From assembly GCF_006442815.1 (NCBI RefSeq), contig NZ_VFVL01000002.1:248001-312000 (forward strand): 64,000 bases of DNA, written 5' to 3'. The translations under genes and the position numbers were made by a program. Source of the DNA: Mesorhizobium sp. B2-4-3 (GTDB taxonomy: Bacteria > Pseudomonadota > Alphaproteobacteria > Rhizobiales > Rhizobiaceae). Below, in pieces: positions 7,640 through 16,165 of this stretch (its first letter is position 1; each line of letters opens with the position of its first letter). The notes beneath the pieces were generated by a model. That model did not search any database, had not been told where the DNA came from, and was given only the letters and a program-made list of their open reading frames with translations.

Positions 7640-8130
7640 TCGAGCAGCATCGTCCTGACGAGAACCTGTTTGACGTGGCCGCCGCTGCGCAGCGCCGCGC
7701 GCTCCTCGAGATCGGCCTTGAGATGCTGGTAGCCGCTGGCGCCTTCGATCTGATGCAGCTTGAGCGTGCGCACATAGGCAAGCAGGTCCTGGTGGATCTG
7801 CTCGGCCATTTCCGGCGGCTGGGGAGCATCGTAGAGCAGCGACGCCTCCAGCCGGATCCAGACGTCCGACGGCGAGGCGAGATTGGTGGTGATCGGCGCC
7901 AGCTGAACCAGCGCCGGCCCGGCGGCTGCCTTGCCGCCTTCGGCGGGTTTCTCCGCGGTGCCGGCGTTTCCCGGAGCCGCGGGCACCGGTGCCGGCGTTT
8001 CGCCTTGCTTGAGATAGCCGCCGGAAAGCCAGCCCATGCCGACCGCGGCGCCCGTCATGACCAACAGCATGGCGAGCTGGATCACCAGGGAAGGTCCCTT
8101 CTTGGGCTGGACCTGCTCGACATTGGCCAC
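7636..8130 (-). CDS. fliL: Flagellar basal body protein FliL
   Basis: Single-pass inner-membrane protein that sits around the stator and tunes motor torque. 164 residues: cytoplasmic start, membrane segment (LVIQLAMLLVMTGAAVGMGW), a Pro/Ala/Gly-rich linker, then the periplasmic FliL domain (DVWIRLEASLLYD to HVKQVLVRTMLLE). The start is a GTG at 8130 with GGAG upstream, 17 bp past the flgH stop; the upstream-extended frame overlaps flgH and is rejected. Confidence 0.93.
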   Translation of the reverse strand: MANVEQVQPKKGPSLVIQLAMLLVMTGAAVGMGWLSGGYLKQGETPAPVPAAPGNAGTAEKPAEGGKAAAGPALVQLAPITTNLASPSDVWIRLEASLLYDAPQPPEMAEQIHQDLLAYVRTLKLHQIEGASGYQHLKADLEERAALRSGGHVKQVLVRTMLLE

Positions 8131-8147
8131 GGCAGCGCTCTCCGGTC

Positions 8148-8852
8148 CTAGAAGGGAAGAACCTGGTCGAGGACCTGCTGGCCATAGGCCGGCTGCTGGA
8201 CCTCGCTCACACGGCCTCGGCCGCCATAGGAAATGCGCGCCTCGGCGATGCGCTCGTAGGGGATGGTGTTCTCCGCGCCGATGTCGGACGGACGAACCAT
8301 GCCGGCGATGGTCAGCACCCGAAGCTCGTAGTTGACGCGGACCTCCTGCGAGCCCCTGATCATCAGATTGCCGTTGGGCAGCACCTCGGTGACGACGGCG
8401 GCGACGTTGAGCTCGAGGTTTTCCGAGCGTTTGATCTCGCCGTCGGCATTGGTCTCGGTGCTGGAGCTCAGGCCGGCATCGCCCTTGCCGCTGGTGCTTG
8501 CCTTTTCCCAGCCGAGATTGATGTCGTAGCCGAGCTTGCGCGCGGCGGTGCGGCTGCGGTCGTTCTGGTTCTTGAAATTGGCCTTGTCGTTGAGCTTGAT
8601 GTTGACGGTGAGGATGTCGCCGGCACTCAGCGCGCGCGGATCGGTGAAGAGCCGGCTCTGGCGATCGTCCCACAGCGAGAATTTCTTCGGCCGCGAGGCA
8701 GGCGGCTCGGGATAGCTGTAAGGGCCGGGACCGCCTTCACCCATGCCGGAACCGACCGGCGACAAAGCGGGTTCCCTGCCGACCTCCTTGAGATCGGTAC
8801 CGCAGCCGGCCAGGCTGGCGATGGCGATCAGGGCAAGCAATTTCAACTTCAT
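8148..8852 (-). CDS. flgH: Flagellar L-ring lipoprotein FlgH
   Basis: Outer-membrane L-ring subunit that acts as a bushing for the rod. 234 residues with a lipoprotein signal peptide and lipobox LAGC at residues 14-17, so Cys17 is the predicted lipidated residue. The core has SLWDDRQSRLFTDPRALSAG and DILTVNIKLNDKANFKNQND, typical of the family. Its start overlaps the motE stop by ATGA. Confidence 0.97.
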   Translation of the reverse strand: MKLKLLALIAIASLAGCGTDLKEVGREPALSPVGSGMGEGGPGPYSYPEPPASRPKKFSLWDDRQSRLFTDPRALSAGDILTVNIKLNDKANFKNQNDRSRTAARKLGYDINLGWEKASTSGKGDAGLSSSTETNADGEIKRSENLELNVAAVVTEVLPNGNLMIRGSQEVRVNYELRVLTIAGMVRPSDIGAENTIPYERIAEARISYGGRGRVSEVQQPAYGQQVLDQVLPF

Positions 8853-9454
8853 GACGGATCAACCCTTCGCGCCGCGCTGGCCATGATGCCGGTGAGCGTC
8901 GCCGCCGCCTTCTGGTCCATTTCGTTCAGGATGACGCCGGCCTTGCGCGAATCGAGCTTCATCAGGATGGCGGCTGCGAGCTCGGCGTTGACCATCGCCA
9001 GACGCTCGGCGGCGGCATCGGGCTTCATGCCGGCATAGATCTTGACGACGCCGTCCTCGGCACGCGCCAGGAACACCTCGCGGCGCTTCAGCCATTCCTC
9101 GTATTCGGCCCGCTTTGCCTCCAGCGCTTTCATGCGCTCGTCGATGCCGGCCTGCAGCTGCTTCAATTCCTCGGCCTGAAGCGCGTAACGGCGGTCGCGC
9201 GCGGCGTCCGCGATGTTGGAGCAGAAGCGCTGGATCTCGCTTTCGCCCGGCGCCTTGCCGGCCGCAAGCGCTGCGGGCTGAACCGGCTCCCTCTCGTGCG
9301 TGAGTTCGGCCGGCTGGGCCGGCGCCTGTCCGCCGGGCAGGACCTGTCGTACCTCGTCCGCGTGGGCGGCGGTTCCGCCAAGCAGAGCAACCATTGCTGC
9401 GATGGCGCAGAAGCTCAGGTGACGGCGGGGTGTTGGGGAGGAAAGCGCGATCAT
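8849..9454 (-). CDS. motE: MotC chaperone MotE
   Basis: MotE is a rhizobial periplasmic chaperone that stabilises and folds MotC (known from S. meliloti). 201 residues: signal peptide ending ...TAAHADE, a central coiled coil (about residues 90-130, QAEELKQLQAGIDERMKALE, AKRAEYEEWLKRREVFL), then a C-terminal MgtE_N-like segment (IYAGMKPDAAAERLAMVNAE, ILMKLDSRKAGVILNEMDQK). It lies between flgI and flgH, as in other rhizobia. Confidence 0.85.
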   Translation of the reverse strand: MIALSSPTPRRHLSFCAIAAMVALLGGTAAHADEVRQVLPGGQAPAQPAELTHEREPVQPAALAAGKAPGESEIQRFCSNIADAARDRRYALQAEELKQLQAGIDERMKALEAKRAEYEEWLKRREVFLARAEDGVVKIYAGMKPDAAAERLAMVNAELAAAILMKLDSRKAGVILNEMDQKAAATLTGIMASAARRVDPS

Positions 9455-9462
9455 CGGCGTGC

Positions 9463-10701
9463 CTATTGGAGAACCAGGTCGGCCTGCAAGGCGCCGGCCG
9501 ATTTGATGCCTTGCAGGATGGCGATGATGCCGTCGGGCTTCACACCGAGGCGATTGAGGCCGGAGACGAGCGTTTCGAGATCGGGACCGTCGAGCACGGC
9601 GACGCGCGCGTCGGGCCGGCTCGCCTCGATGGCGGTGAAAGGCTCGACCGCGGTCTCGCCCCTGGAGAAGGGTTCCGGCTGGACCACCTTCGGCGCTTCG
9701 GTGATGCGCACCGTGAGCGTGCCGTGGCTGATCGCCACGCGCGAGATCCTGACATTGCTGCCGATGACGATGGTGCCTGTGCGCTCGTCGATGACGACGC
9801 GCGCAGGGGAGTCGGATTCGACGACCAGATTTTCGATCTCGGCATAAAAACGCGCGGCGGAGACATTCTTCGGCCGCCTGATCTGCACCGTGCGGGCGTC
9901 GCGTTCGGCGGCGACCCGCATGCCGAAGCGCTGCGAGGTGTAGTCGTTGATGGCGTCGGCGATGCGGATGGCGGTGGAGAAATCGGGATTGCGCAATTGC
10001 AGCGTCAACACGCCCTGGTCGTCGAACTCGGCCGGTACCGAGCGCTCGGTGATGGCGCCGTTCGGCACTCGGCCCGCGGTGGGCACACCTTGCGTCAACT
10101 GCTCGGCTTGGCCCTTGGCGACGAAGCCGCCCACGATGACCGAACCTTGTCCGACAGCATAGATTTCGCCGTCGGCGGCCTTCAGCGGCGTCATCACCAA
10201 CGTGCCGCCGGCGAGCGAGGTGGCGTCGCCCATCGAGGAGACGTCGATGTCGATGCGGCTGCCCGACTGGACGAAGGGGGGCATGTTGGCGGTGACGATG
10301 ACGGCGGCCACGTTCTTGGCGCGCGCGCTGCCGCCTTCGGTGGCGATGCCGAGATTCTCCAGCATGGCGCGGATCGACTGTTCGGTGAAGGGCGAGTTGC
10401 GCAGGCTGTCGCCGGTTCCGGCGAGGCCGATGACCAGGCCGTAGCCGACGAGCTGGTTGTCGCGCGCGCTCTGCAGTTGGGCGATGTCCTTGATGCGCGC
10501 CGCGACTTGGCCGGGCGGCAGCGTGCTCGGCCCGGTCGAGACCCGGAACATGCGCTGGGTGGTGGCCGGATCGTATTCCGGATCGTCGTAGACGCCGCCG
10601 TTCTTCTGCGCCAGCTCGCGCTTGGCCTTGGGCGTCAGCCCATCCGCCAATGCCGGCTGAAGGCCGATGGCCGCGCTCAGCAGAAGGAGAAGGACGCGCA
10701 T
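9463..10701 (-). CDS. flgI: Flagellar P-ring protein FlgI
   Basis: Periplasmic P-ring subunit around the rod in the peptidoglycan layer. 412 residues, somewhat longer than the usual 360-380. A signal peptide (RVLLLLLSAAIGLQPALA) is followed by an extra stretch of about 45 residues (GLTPKAKRELAQKNGGVYDD and more) before the normal mature start ARIKDIAQLQSARDNQLVGY. The rest is typical (GLVIGLAGTGDSL; C-terminus TLVSGLNRLGVKPDGIIAIL). The start is the ATG whose A is shared with the flgA stop TGA; a GTG three bases earlier is the alternative. Confidence 0.96.
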   Translation of the reverse strand: MRVLLLLLSAAIGLQPALADGLTPKAKRELAQKNGGVYDDPEYDPATTQRMFRVSTGPSTLPPGQVAARIKDIAQLQSARDNQLVGYGLVIGLAGTGDSLRNSPFTEQSIRAMLENLGIATEGGSARAKNVAAVIVTANMPPFVQSGSRIDIDVSSMGDATSLAGGTLVMTPLKAADGEIYAVGQGSVIVGGFVAKGQAEQLTQGVPTAGRVPNGAITERSVPAEFDDQGVLTLQLRNPDFSTAIRIADAINDYTSQRFGMRVAAERDARTVQIRRPKNVSAARFYAEIENLVVESDSPARVVIDERTGTIVIGSNVRISRVAISHGTLTVRITEAPKVVQPEPFSRGETAVEPFTAIEASRPDARVAVLDGPDLETLVSGLNRLGVKPDGIIAILQGIKSAGALQADLVLQ

Positions 10702-11225
10702 CACGAAGCGCCGACCTGGATGGTGCCGTCGGCCATCACAGTGCCCGAGATGATCTTGCCGCTGTCGATGTTGCGGATCTTGATCTGGTCGCCGGCAGCA
10801 CCTGGCTGCAGCGTGACGCCGGCGGCCGAAATGGTGAGCGCGCCGGCAGTGAAATAGACCTGCACGGAAGCGCCCTGTTCGACCAGCCAGGCGTCGCGGA
10901 GGGCGCTGATCGGGATGTAGCGGCCGGGCAGCAGCGTGCGCTTGGCGACCTTGCCCTGGAGTTCCTCGGAGCGCGTCGCCATGCCGTCCGGCTTGTGCTT
11001 GCCGGGGATGAGCGTCACCTGCTTGAGCGAGGCGAACTCGATGGTCTCGCCGGGATAGATGACCCTGTTGGGGATCAGCACGGCCTCGCCGACGGCCTGG
11101 CCGGCGGCGATCTGGCTCACCGACTGGCCGGTCGCGTCCTGCGCGAAAGCCGGCATGCCGGCGGCCACCAGGGCGGTGGCCAGCGCGGCGCGACGGAGCG
11201 CGGAGGAGATCGGCCCGGCCATCAT
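10701..11225 (-). CDS. flgA: Flagellar P-ring assembly chaperone FlgA
   Basis: Periplasmic chaperone for P-ring assembly by FlgI. 174 residues with a signal peptide (about residues 1-28, ending GMPAFAQ) and an SAF/FlgA C-terminal domain (KRTLLPGRYIPISALRDAWL, VEQGASVQVYF, GDQIKIRNIDSGKIISGTVM). It sits between flgG and flgI in the usual order. The first or second ATG may be the start. Confidence 0.95.
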   Translation of the reverse strand: MMAGPISSALRRAALATALVAAGMPAFAQDATGQSVSQIAAGQAVGEAVLIPNRVIYPGETIEFASLKQVTLIPGKHKPDGMATRSEELQGKVAKRTLLPGRYIPISALRDAWLVEQGASVQVYFTAGALTISAAGVTLQPGAAGDQIKIRNIDSGKIISGTVMADGTIQVGAS

Positions 11226-11228
11226 CCG

Positions 11229-12017
11229 TTACCTGATGTTCTTGGAGACCACCGAGGCCATGTCGTCGGCGGCCTGGATGACCTTGGAATTCATTTCGTA
11301 GGCGCGCTGGGCCGAAATCAGCTCGGTGATTTCCTTGACTGGATCGACGTTGGAAGACTCGAGATAACCCTGCTGGATCGTGGCGAAGCCCGGATCGCCG
11401 GGAACGCCGACATTGGCCGGGCCGGAGGCCGGTGTTTCCTGGAAAAGGTTGTCGCCGAGCGGCGCCAGGCCCGCCTCATTGGCGAAGTTGACGATCTGAA
11501 GCTGGCCGAGCAGCTGCAGGTCGGTCTGGCCGTCGATGCGGGCGAAGACCTGGCCGGTCTTGTTGACGATCACCTCGACGGCGTCCGTCGGCACGGTGAT
11601 GGCCGGAATGACGTTGGCGCCGTCGGCGGTCACGAGCTGCCCGGTGGCATTGGTGTTGAAGGCGCCGGCGCGGGTATAGAGCGTGCCGCCGTCGGCGCCC
11701 TCGATCTGGAACCAGCCCCTGCCGGTCAACGCCAGGTCGAAGCTGTTGCCGGTGCTGGCCAATTCACCTTGCGTGTGGACGTTGCGCACCGCCGTCGTCT
11801 TGACGCCAAGACCGATCGAGACGCCTTCCGGCACCAGCGAGGTGTTGGAGCGATTGGGCACGCCCTGCGTGCGGTCGACCTGGTAGAGCAGATCGGAGAA
11901 TTCGGCCCGCGCCCGCTTGTAGCCGGTGGTGTTGATGTTGGCGATGTTGTTGGCGATGACTTCCAGGTTGGTCTGCTGGGCGTTCATGCCTGTGGCGGCG
12001 ATCGCAAGGGCTTTCAT
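11229..12017 (-). CDS. flgG: Flagellar distal rod protein FlgG
   Basis: Forms the distal rod through the P and L rings. 262 residues, the family size. The N-terminal rod motif ([36 protein letters not shown]) and the C-terminal motif ([38 protein letters not shown]) are both clear. It is encoded between fliE and flgA. Confidence 0.98.
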   Translation of the reverse strand: MKALAIAATGMNAQQTNLEVIANNIANINTTGYKRARAEFSDLLYQVDRTQGVPNRSNTSLVPEGVSIGLGVKTTAVRNVHTQGELASTGNSFDLALTGRGWFQIEGADGGTLYTRAGAFNTNATGQLVTADGANVIPAITVPTDAVEVIVNKTGQVFARIDGQTDLQLLGQLQIVNFANEAGLAPLGDNLFQETPASGPANVGVPGDPGFATIQQGYLESSNVDPVKEITELISAQRAYEMNSKVIQAADDMASVVSKNIR

Positions 12018-12026
12018 GACGCGCTC

Positions 12027-12356
12027 CTAGATACTCATGCGGCTGATTTCGAGATAGGCCGAGACGACCTTGTCGCGGATCGCGATGGTCGTCTGCAGCG
12101 CCTGCTGGGCGCTCAGCACCGCATCGACGACCTGGCGCGTGTCGGCATCGCCCTTGAGCGCCTGTATCGACATCTGCTCTGCGCCCTGCAGCGTGTTGAC
12201 GGTCTTCGTCGCCGCCTGGCCGAGGACTTCGGCGAAGGTGCTGCCGACGCTTTCGCCGGCCTGGGTTCCGATACCGCCCTGCAGCAGACCCGGTGAAGCC
12301 TGTTCCGCTCCATCGACCGCCGTTTTGAATTGTATTGCCCCGATACCGCCGATCAT
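12027..12356 (-). CDS. fliE: Flagellar hook-basal body adaptor FliE
   Basis: Joins the MS ring and export gate to the proximal rod. 109 residues, normal size. The C-terminal part (TLQGAEQMSIQALKGDADTR, QVVDAVLSAQQALQTTIAIR, DKVVSAYLEISRMSI) is the conserved FliE signature. Its start abuts the flgC stop. Confidence 0.95.
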   Translation of the reverse strand: MIGGIGAIQFKTAVDGAEQASPGLLQGGIGTQAGESVGSTFAEVLGQAATKTVNTLQGAEQMSIQALKGDADTRQVVDAVLSAQQALQTTIAIRDKVVSAYLEISRMSI

Positions 12357-12772
12357 TACTGGTTCCTCATCAGGTCGATGGTCATGGAAATCAGATCGCG
12401 AGCCTGCTTGATGACCTGCAGGTTGGCCTCATAGGAGCGGTTCGCCTCGCTCATGTCGGCCATTTCGACCAACGTGTTGACGTTGGGCATCTTGACGTAC
12501 CCTTTGTCGTCGGCGGCTTCGTTGCCGGGCTGGAATTCGATCGGGAAGTCCGAAGGATCGCGGGAGATCGCGCTGACTTCCACCAGCGAGCCGCCGGTTG
12601 CGCGGTCGACCTCGGACTGAAAGGTGATCGTCTTGCGACGATAGGGATCGGCGCCCGGCGTGCTGCCGGTCGATTGGGCGTTGGCCAGGTTTTCGGAGAC
12701 CACGCGCAGGCGCTCCGACTGGGCGCCAAGACCGGAAGCCGCGACTTTGAGGGATGCAGTGAGGGCGTCCAT
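12356..12772 (-). CDS. flgC: Flagellar proximal rod protein FlgC
   Basis: Proximal rod subunit. 138 residues with the rod N-motif ([20 protein letters not shown], then [15 protein letters not shown]) and C-motif ([37 protein letters not shown]). It follows flgB by 2 bp and shares one base with fliE. Confidence 0.97.
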   Translation of the reverse strand: MDALTASLKVAASGLGAQSERLRVVSENLANAQSTGSTPGADPYRRKTITFQSEVDRATGGSLVEVSAISRDPSDFPIEFQPGNEAADDKGYVKMPNVNTLVEMADMSEANRSYEANLQVIKQARDLISMTIDLMRNQ

Positions 12773-12774
12773 GA

Positions 12775-13155
12775 TCAGCTTTTCACCACCATCGTCATCA
12801 TCGAATGGAAAGCCTTGACGATCGCCGTGTTGAGCTCGAAGGAGCGGCGGACCTCGCCGGCCTTCATCAGTTCCTGCTCGAGGACCACGGTGTTCTTCGA
12901 CGGCATGATCGCGCCGTCAGGGTCTTGCGGCTTGACGTTGAAGCCGGCATTGGCAGCTTCGGCGCCAAGGTGGCCAGCCTGCGTGGCGGCAAGCGTCACG
13001 GCGGTGCGGTCGAGGACCTTTTCGAAGGGCTCGACGTCATTGGCCGTGTAGCCGGGCGTGTTGGCATTGGCGATATTCGAGGCAATCGCCGACTGGCGCA
13101 CGGCCAACCATTGCGATTGCCGCGTGGCAAGATCGAAAAGATTTACGGGTTCCAT
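12775..13155 (-). CDS. flgB: Flagellar proximal rod protein FlgB
   Basis: Proximal rod subunit. 126 residues from the ATG at 13155, which has GGGAG upstream; an in-frame start at 13182 adds nine non-conserved residues. The motif [34 protein letters not shown] is typical, as is the C-terminal helix ([20 protein letters not shown]). A gap of 85 bp separates it from the upstream unknown gene. Confidence 0.95.
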   Translation of the reverse strand: MEPVNLFDLATRQSQWLAVRQSAIASNIANANTPGYTANDVEPFEKVLDRTAVTLAATQAGHLGAEAANAGFNVKPQDPDGAIMPSKNTVVLEQELMKAGEVRRSFELNTAIVKAFHSMMTMVVKS

Positions 13156-13240
13156 GGGAATCTCCCGGGCAAGTACCCACAAGACTAGGCGGTCAGTCTT
13201 GCGCGGACCTTGCGCGGGACGAGCTGTAAGGCCCGGGTTC

Positions 13241-14029
13241 CTACCTGGAGAGCTGGATCAGCTTGTCGGTGCTGGTGACGATCACCCACTTGCCGCCGCG
13301 CTGCTCGATCGAGGCGACGCGGCTGGAATCGGGCAGAACCGAGCCGCGCTGGACGATCCACAGACCGGTATCGTCCTCGATCATGGCGCGGCCGTTGGCG
13401 ACATGCACCATCTTGAATTCCGAAGCGGCGGCCGGGAAGGGCTGGTCGCCGGGCGGCGGCGCAGGGTCGTCCTGCACCGTTCCGGTGGCGAACAGGTCGA
13501 TATCGGCGTTGGGAACGTCCTTGGCCGGCAGCGGCCTGCTGCGTTCGGCCACGACGCCACCGCCGGCGCGTCCAAAATTGCTGCCGCTGCCGCCGAACTT
13601 GATCGCCTGAACGCCGAACTGCTCCTGATTGAAGAAGATATACCAGGGGAACAACGCGCAGATAAGGCCGAGCGTGATGCCGAGCGCGGCGATGACTAAA
13701 TCGCTGCGGCGGTCGGCGCTCTTGTCGGTGAGGCGCGGGAACTGGGCTTTCGGCGGCTCGGGCCATTCGGCGCGGGGAAAAAGGCCATCGAGCAACGAAT
13801 CGCGGCTGGCCTGTGCAACGTCGGCGGTACCGGTGGTGAATGTCCGCGGCGGATGCGGCCTTTCGGCTTTGGTCAGAAGCGCCGTCGCCTTCTCAGCCTT
13901 GGCGCGCGCGGCCTTGTCCTTGGCAAGTCTTGCCGCGTCGGCCTCGGCCCTTTCCGCCGCCTCGGCCTCGGCAAGCATGTCGCGCAACATGCGCTCGGTG
14001 TATTGGAACTCAGTCTCCTTGATCGCCAT
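13241..14029 (-). CDS. Flagellar-locus membrane protein of unknown function
   Basis: 262 residues. Residues 1-60 form a highly charged Ala/Glu/Lys-rich helix (MLRDMLAEAEAAERAEADAA), then comes a linker, one membrane segment at about residues 112-132 (DLVIAALGITLGLICALFPW), and a C-terminal domain, presumably periplasmic, of about 120 residues ending GKWVIVTSTDKLIQLSR. It sits between fliI and flgB, where S. meliloti also carries an uncharacterised membrane protein (recalled, not checked). It overlaps fliI by 20 bp. Co-transcription implies a flagellar role; none can be named. Confidence 0.8.
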   Translation of the reverse strand: MAIKETEFQYTERMLRDMLAEAEAAERAEADAARLAKDKAARAKAEKATALLTKAERPHPPRTFTTGTADVAQASRDSLLDGLFPRAEWPEPPKAQFPRLTDKSADRRSDLVIAALGITLGLICALFPWYIFFNQEQFGVQAIKFGGSGSNFGRAGGGVVAERSRPLPAKDVPNADIDLFATGTVQDDPAPPPGDQPFPAAASEFKMVHVANGRAMIEDDTGLWIVQRGSVLPDSSRVASIEQRGGKWVIVTSTDKLIQLSR

Positions 14030-15431
14030 TCAGCTTCCCCTTGAGGTGGCGGGCGAGGTCGGCGAACGGATCGACCGATGCGCGGTCCCTCGGCGATTGC
14101 GTGAGCGCCTCATAAATCAGCGGCACCTGGCGCACCGCGTTATCAAGCTCGGCATCGGCGCCGCTCTGGTAAGCGCCCAGCAGACGGATGTCGCGCGTGT
14201 CCTCGAAGCGCGCGATCATCGATTTCAGCTTTGTCACCAGCATACGCTGCTCCGGGCTCCAGGCCTTGTCGGCAAGGCGCGAGATCGACGACAGCGGATT
14301 GACCGGCGGATAACGACCCTGCTCGGCAAGCGAACGGTCGAGCACGACATGGCCGTCGAGGATGCCGCGCACCGAGTCGGCGACCGGATCATTGTGGTCG
14401 TCGCCATCGACCAGCACGGAAATGATGGCGGTGATCGAACCCCTTCCTTTAACGCCGGGGCCTTCGGCTCCCGGCCCGGCGCGTTCGAGCAGCTTCGGCA
14501 GGTCGGTGAAGACCGAGGCCGGATAGCCGCGCGCGACCGGCGGCTCGCCGGTTCCGGTCGCCACCTCACGCAGCGCATGGGCGAAGCGGGTGATGGAGTC
14601 CAGCACCAGCAGCACGCGATGGCCCTGGTCGCGGAAATGCTCGGCCACGCACATGGCGGTGTCGGGCGCGCGCCGGCGCATCATGGCGCTTTCATCGCTG
14701 GTGGCGACGACGGCGACGGTCTTGGCCAGGCTCTCGGCGCCGATCGTATCCTCGAGGAATTCGCGCACCTCGCGGCCGCGTTCGCCAATCAGCGCCACGA
14801 CCACCGTATCGAAGGCCTCGGCGCCGGCCAGCATCGCAAGCAGCGTCGACTTGCCGACGCCGGAACCGGCGAAGATGCCAAGCCGCTGGCCGAAGCAGAG
14901 CGGGGTGAAGATGTCTATCACCCTGACGCCGGTGAGGAAGCCGGTGCCGACGCGCTGGCGCGCCAGGGCGCCGGGCGTCGCGCCGTCCGCGACATCGGCC
15001 GCATTCGGCCTGATCAGCGGCGGTCCGCCGTCAATGACGCGGGTCAAGGCATCGATGGCACGCCCGCGCCAGGAGACATGCGGCGCGACCGCGAGCGGGC
15101 CGCGGCGAAAGACGGCATCGCCAATGCCGGCATCGGTGCTGCGTTCGAAAGGCGCGACCACCACCTCGTCGCTGCCGATCTTGACGATCTCGCCGCGGCG
15201 TGCGCCGGCCTTGCCGCGTTGCTCGACGATGTCGCCGAGCCTGGCAATCCCGGACAGGCCGCGGACCTTGTAATGCGTCGGCGATATCTCGGCGACGCGG
15301 CCGCCGCGCGAAAGCAGCGCCTGCGGATCGTCGAACCGCCGCCAGACGCGTTCGAGCGCGGCCAGCCTGTCGGCACGTCCGGTATCCGCCGGGCCTTCGG
15401 AAGCGCGCAACAAGGACGAGGCGGTCGTCAT
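14010..15431 (-). CDS. fliI: Flagellar export ATPase FliI
   Basis: Hexameric ATPase that energises flagellar protein export, related to the F1 beta subunit. 473 residues. It has Walker A GIFAGSGVGKST near residue 190, a Walker B-type segment HRVLLVLDSITRFAHALREV, and the arginine-rich ERGREVREFLEDTI. The start is the ATG at 15431, 5 bp past the flgF stop; the TTG at 15449 would overlap flgF. Its partner may be the FliH-like protein at 1908-2534. Confidence 0.97.
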   Translation of the reverse strand: MTTASSLLRASEGPADTGRADRLAALERVWRRFDDPQALLSRGGRVAEISPTHYKVRGLSGIARLGDIVEQRGKAGARRGEIVKIGSDEVVVAPFERSTDAGIGDAVFRRGPLAVAPHVSWRGRAIDALTRVIDGGPPLIRPNAADVADGATPGALARQRVGTGFLTGVRVIDIFTPLCFGQRLGIFAGSGVGKSTLLAMLAGAEAFDTVVVALIGERGREVREFLEDTIGAESLAKTVAVVATSDESAMMRRRAPDTAMCVAEHFRDQGHRVLLVLDSITRFAHALREVATGTGEPPVARGYPASVFTDLPKLLERAGPGAEGPGVKGRGSITAIISVLVDGDDHNDPVADSVRGILDGHVVLDRSLAEQGRYPPVNPLSSISRLADKAWSPEQRMLVTKLKSMIARFEDTRDIRLLGAYQSGADAELDNAVRQVPLIYEALTQSPRDRASVDPFADLARHLKGKLNGDQGD

Positions 15432-15435
15432 GCCG

Positions 15436-16158
15436 TCACTTCGAGCCAAGCGTCTTGATCGCGTCGTCGGTCGAGGAATCGGTCTGCCGCATCATCGCCG
15501 CCGTGTTCTCGAAAGCGCGCTGCACCTGGATCAGCCGGGTCATTTCCAGCACCGGGTTGACGTTCGATTCTTCCAGAAACCCTTGAGCGACGCCGACGTC
15601 CGAGCGATCGGTGACGGGTTCGGGCGTGCGCGCCGGAACGATGCCCGAATTGCCGTAGCGGACGAAATTCTCGCCAGGGTCGAAATTGTAGAGGCCGATC
15701 GCGCCGGCCAGCTGGTCGTTCTGCCTGAGCGAGCCGTCGGCGCCCGCCTTGGGCGGGCCGTTGCGCGGATCGAGCTGGATCGGAGCGCCGCCGCTGTCCA
15801 GCACCGGGTAGCCTTCGATCGACATCAGTTCGCCGTTCTCGTTCATGGAGAAGCGGCCATCGCGCGTCATCACCGTGCCGGCGGGCGTCTCGATCGCGAA
15901 CCAGGCGTCGCCCTGGACGGCGAAGTCGAATGGGTTGCCGGTTTCGGTCAACGCGCCATGCGCGCCGGAAAGATAGGTCTTGCCGGGCGAGGCGAAGGAG
16001 ACCGACTTCGGCCCGGTGCCCGAGACCACATCCTCGAACTTCACGCCGGTGGCGCGAAAGCCGATGGTCGAGGCGTTGGCGACGTTATCGGCGATGGTGT
16101 CGAGACGACGCTCGAGCGCGATCTGAGAGGAAAGGGCGACGTAAAGACTGTCCTGCAT
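15436..16158 (-). CDS. flgF: Flagellar basal-body rod protein FlgF
   Basis: Proximal rod component. 240 residues with the rod N-motif (LERRLDTIADNVANASTIGF, RATGVKFEDV) and C-motif (GFLEESNVNPVLEMTRLIQV, QRAFENTAAMMRQTDSS). The centre contains DAWFAIETPAGTVMTRDGRF, typical of FlgF/FlgG. It is the first rod gene of the minus-strand operon, 7 bp after the repeat-containing gene. Confidence 0.95.
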   Translation of the reverse strand: MQDSLYVALSSQIALERRLDTIADNVANASTIGFRATGVKFEDVVSGTGPKSVSFASPGKTYLSGAHGALTETGNPFDFAVQGDAWFAIETPAGTVMTRDGRFSMNENGELMSIEGYPVLDSGGAPIQLDPRNGPPKAGADGSLRQNDQLAGAIGLYNFDPGENFVRYGNSGIVPARTPEPVTDRSDVGVAQGFLEESNVNPVLEMTRLIQVQRAFENTAAMMRQTDSSTDDAIKTLGSK

Positions 16159-16165
16159 GATCTTC

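Noticed and set aside
10650..12296. 548-codon plus-strand frame across flgA and flgG
   Set aside because: Antisense to two overlapping-operon genes with clear motifs; no ribosome site or family similarity.
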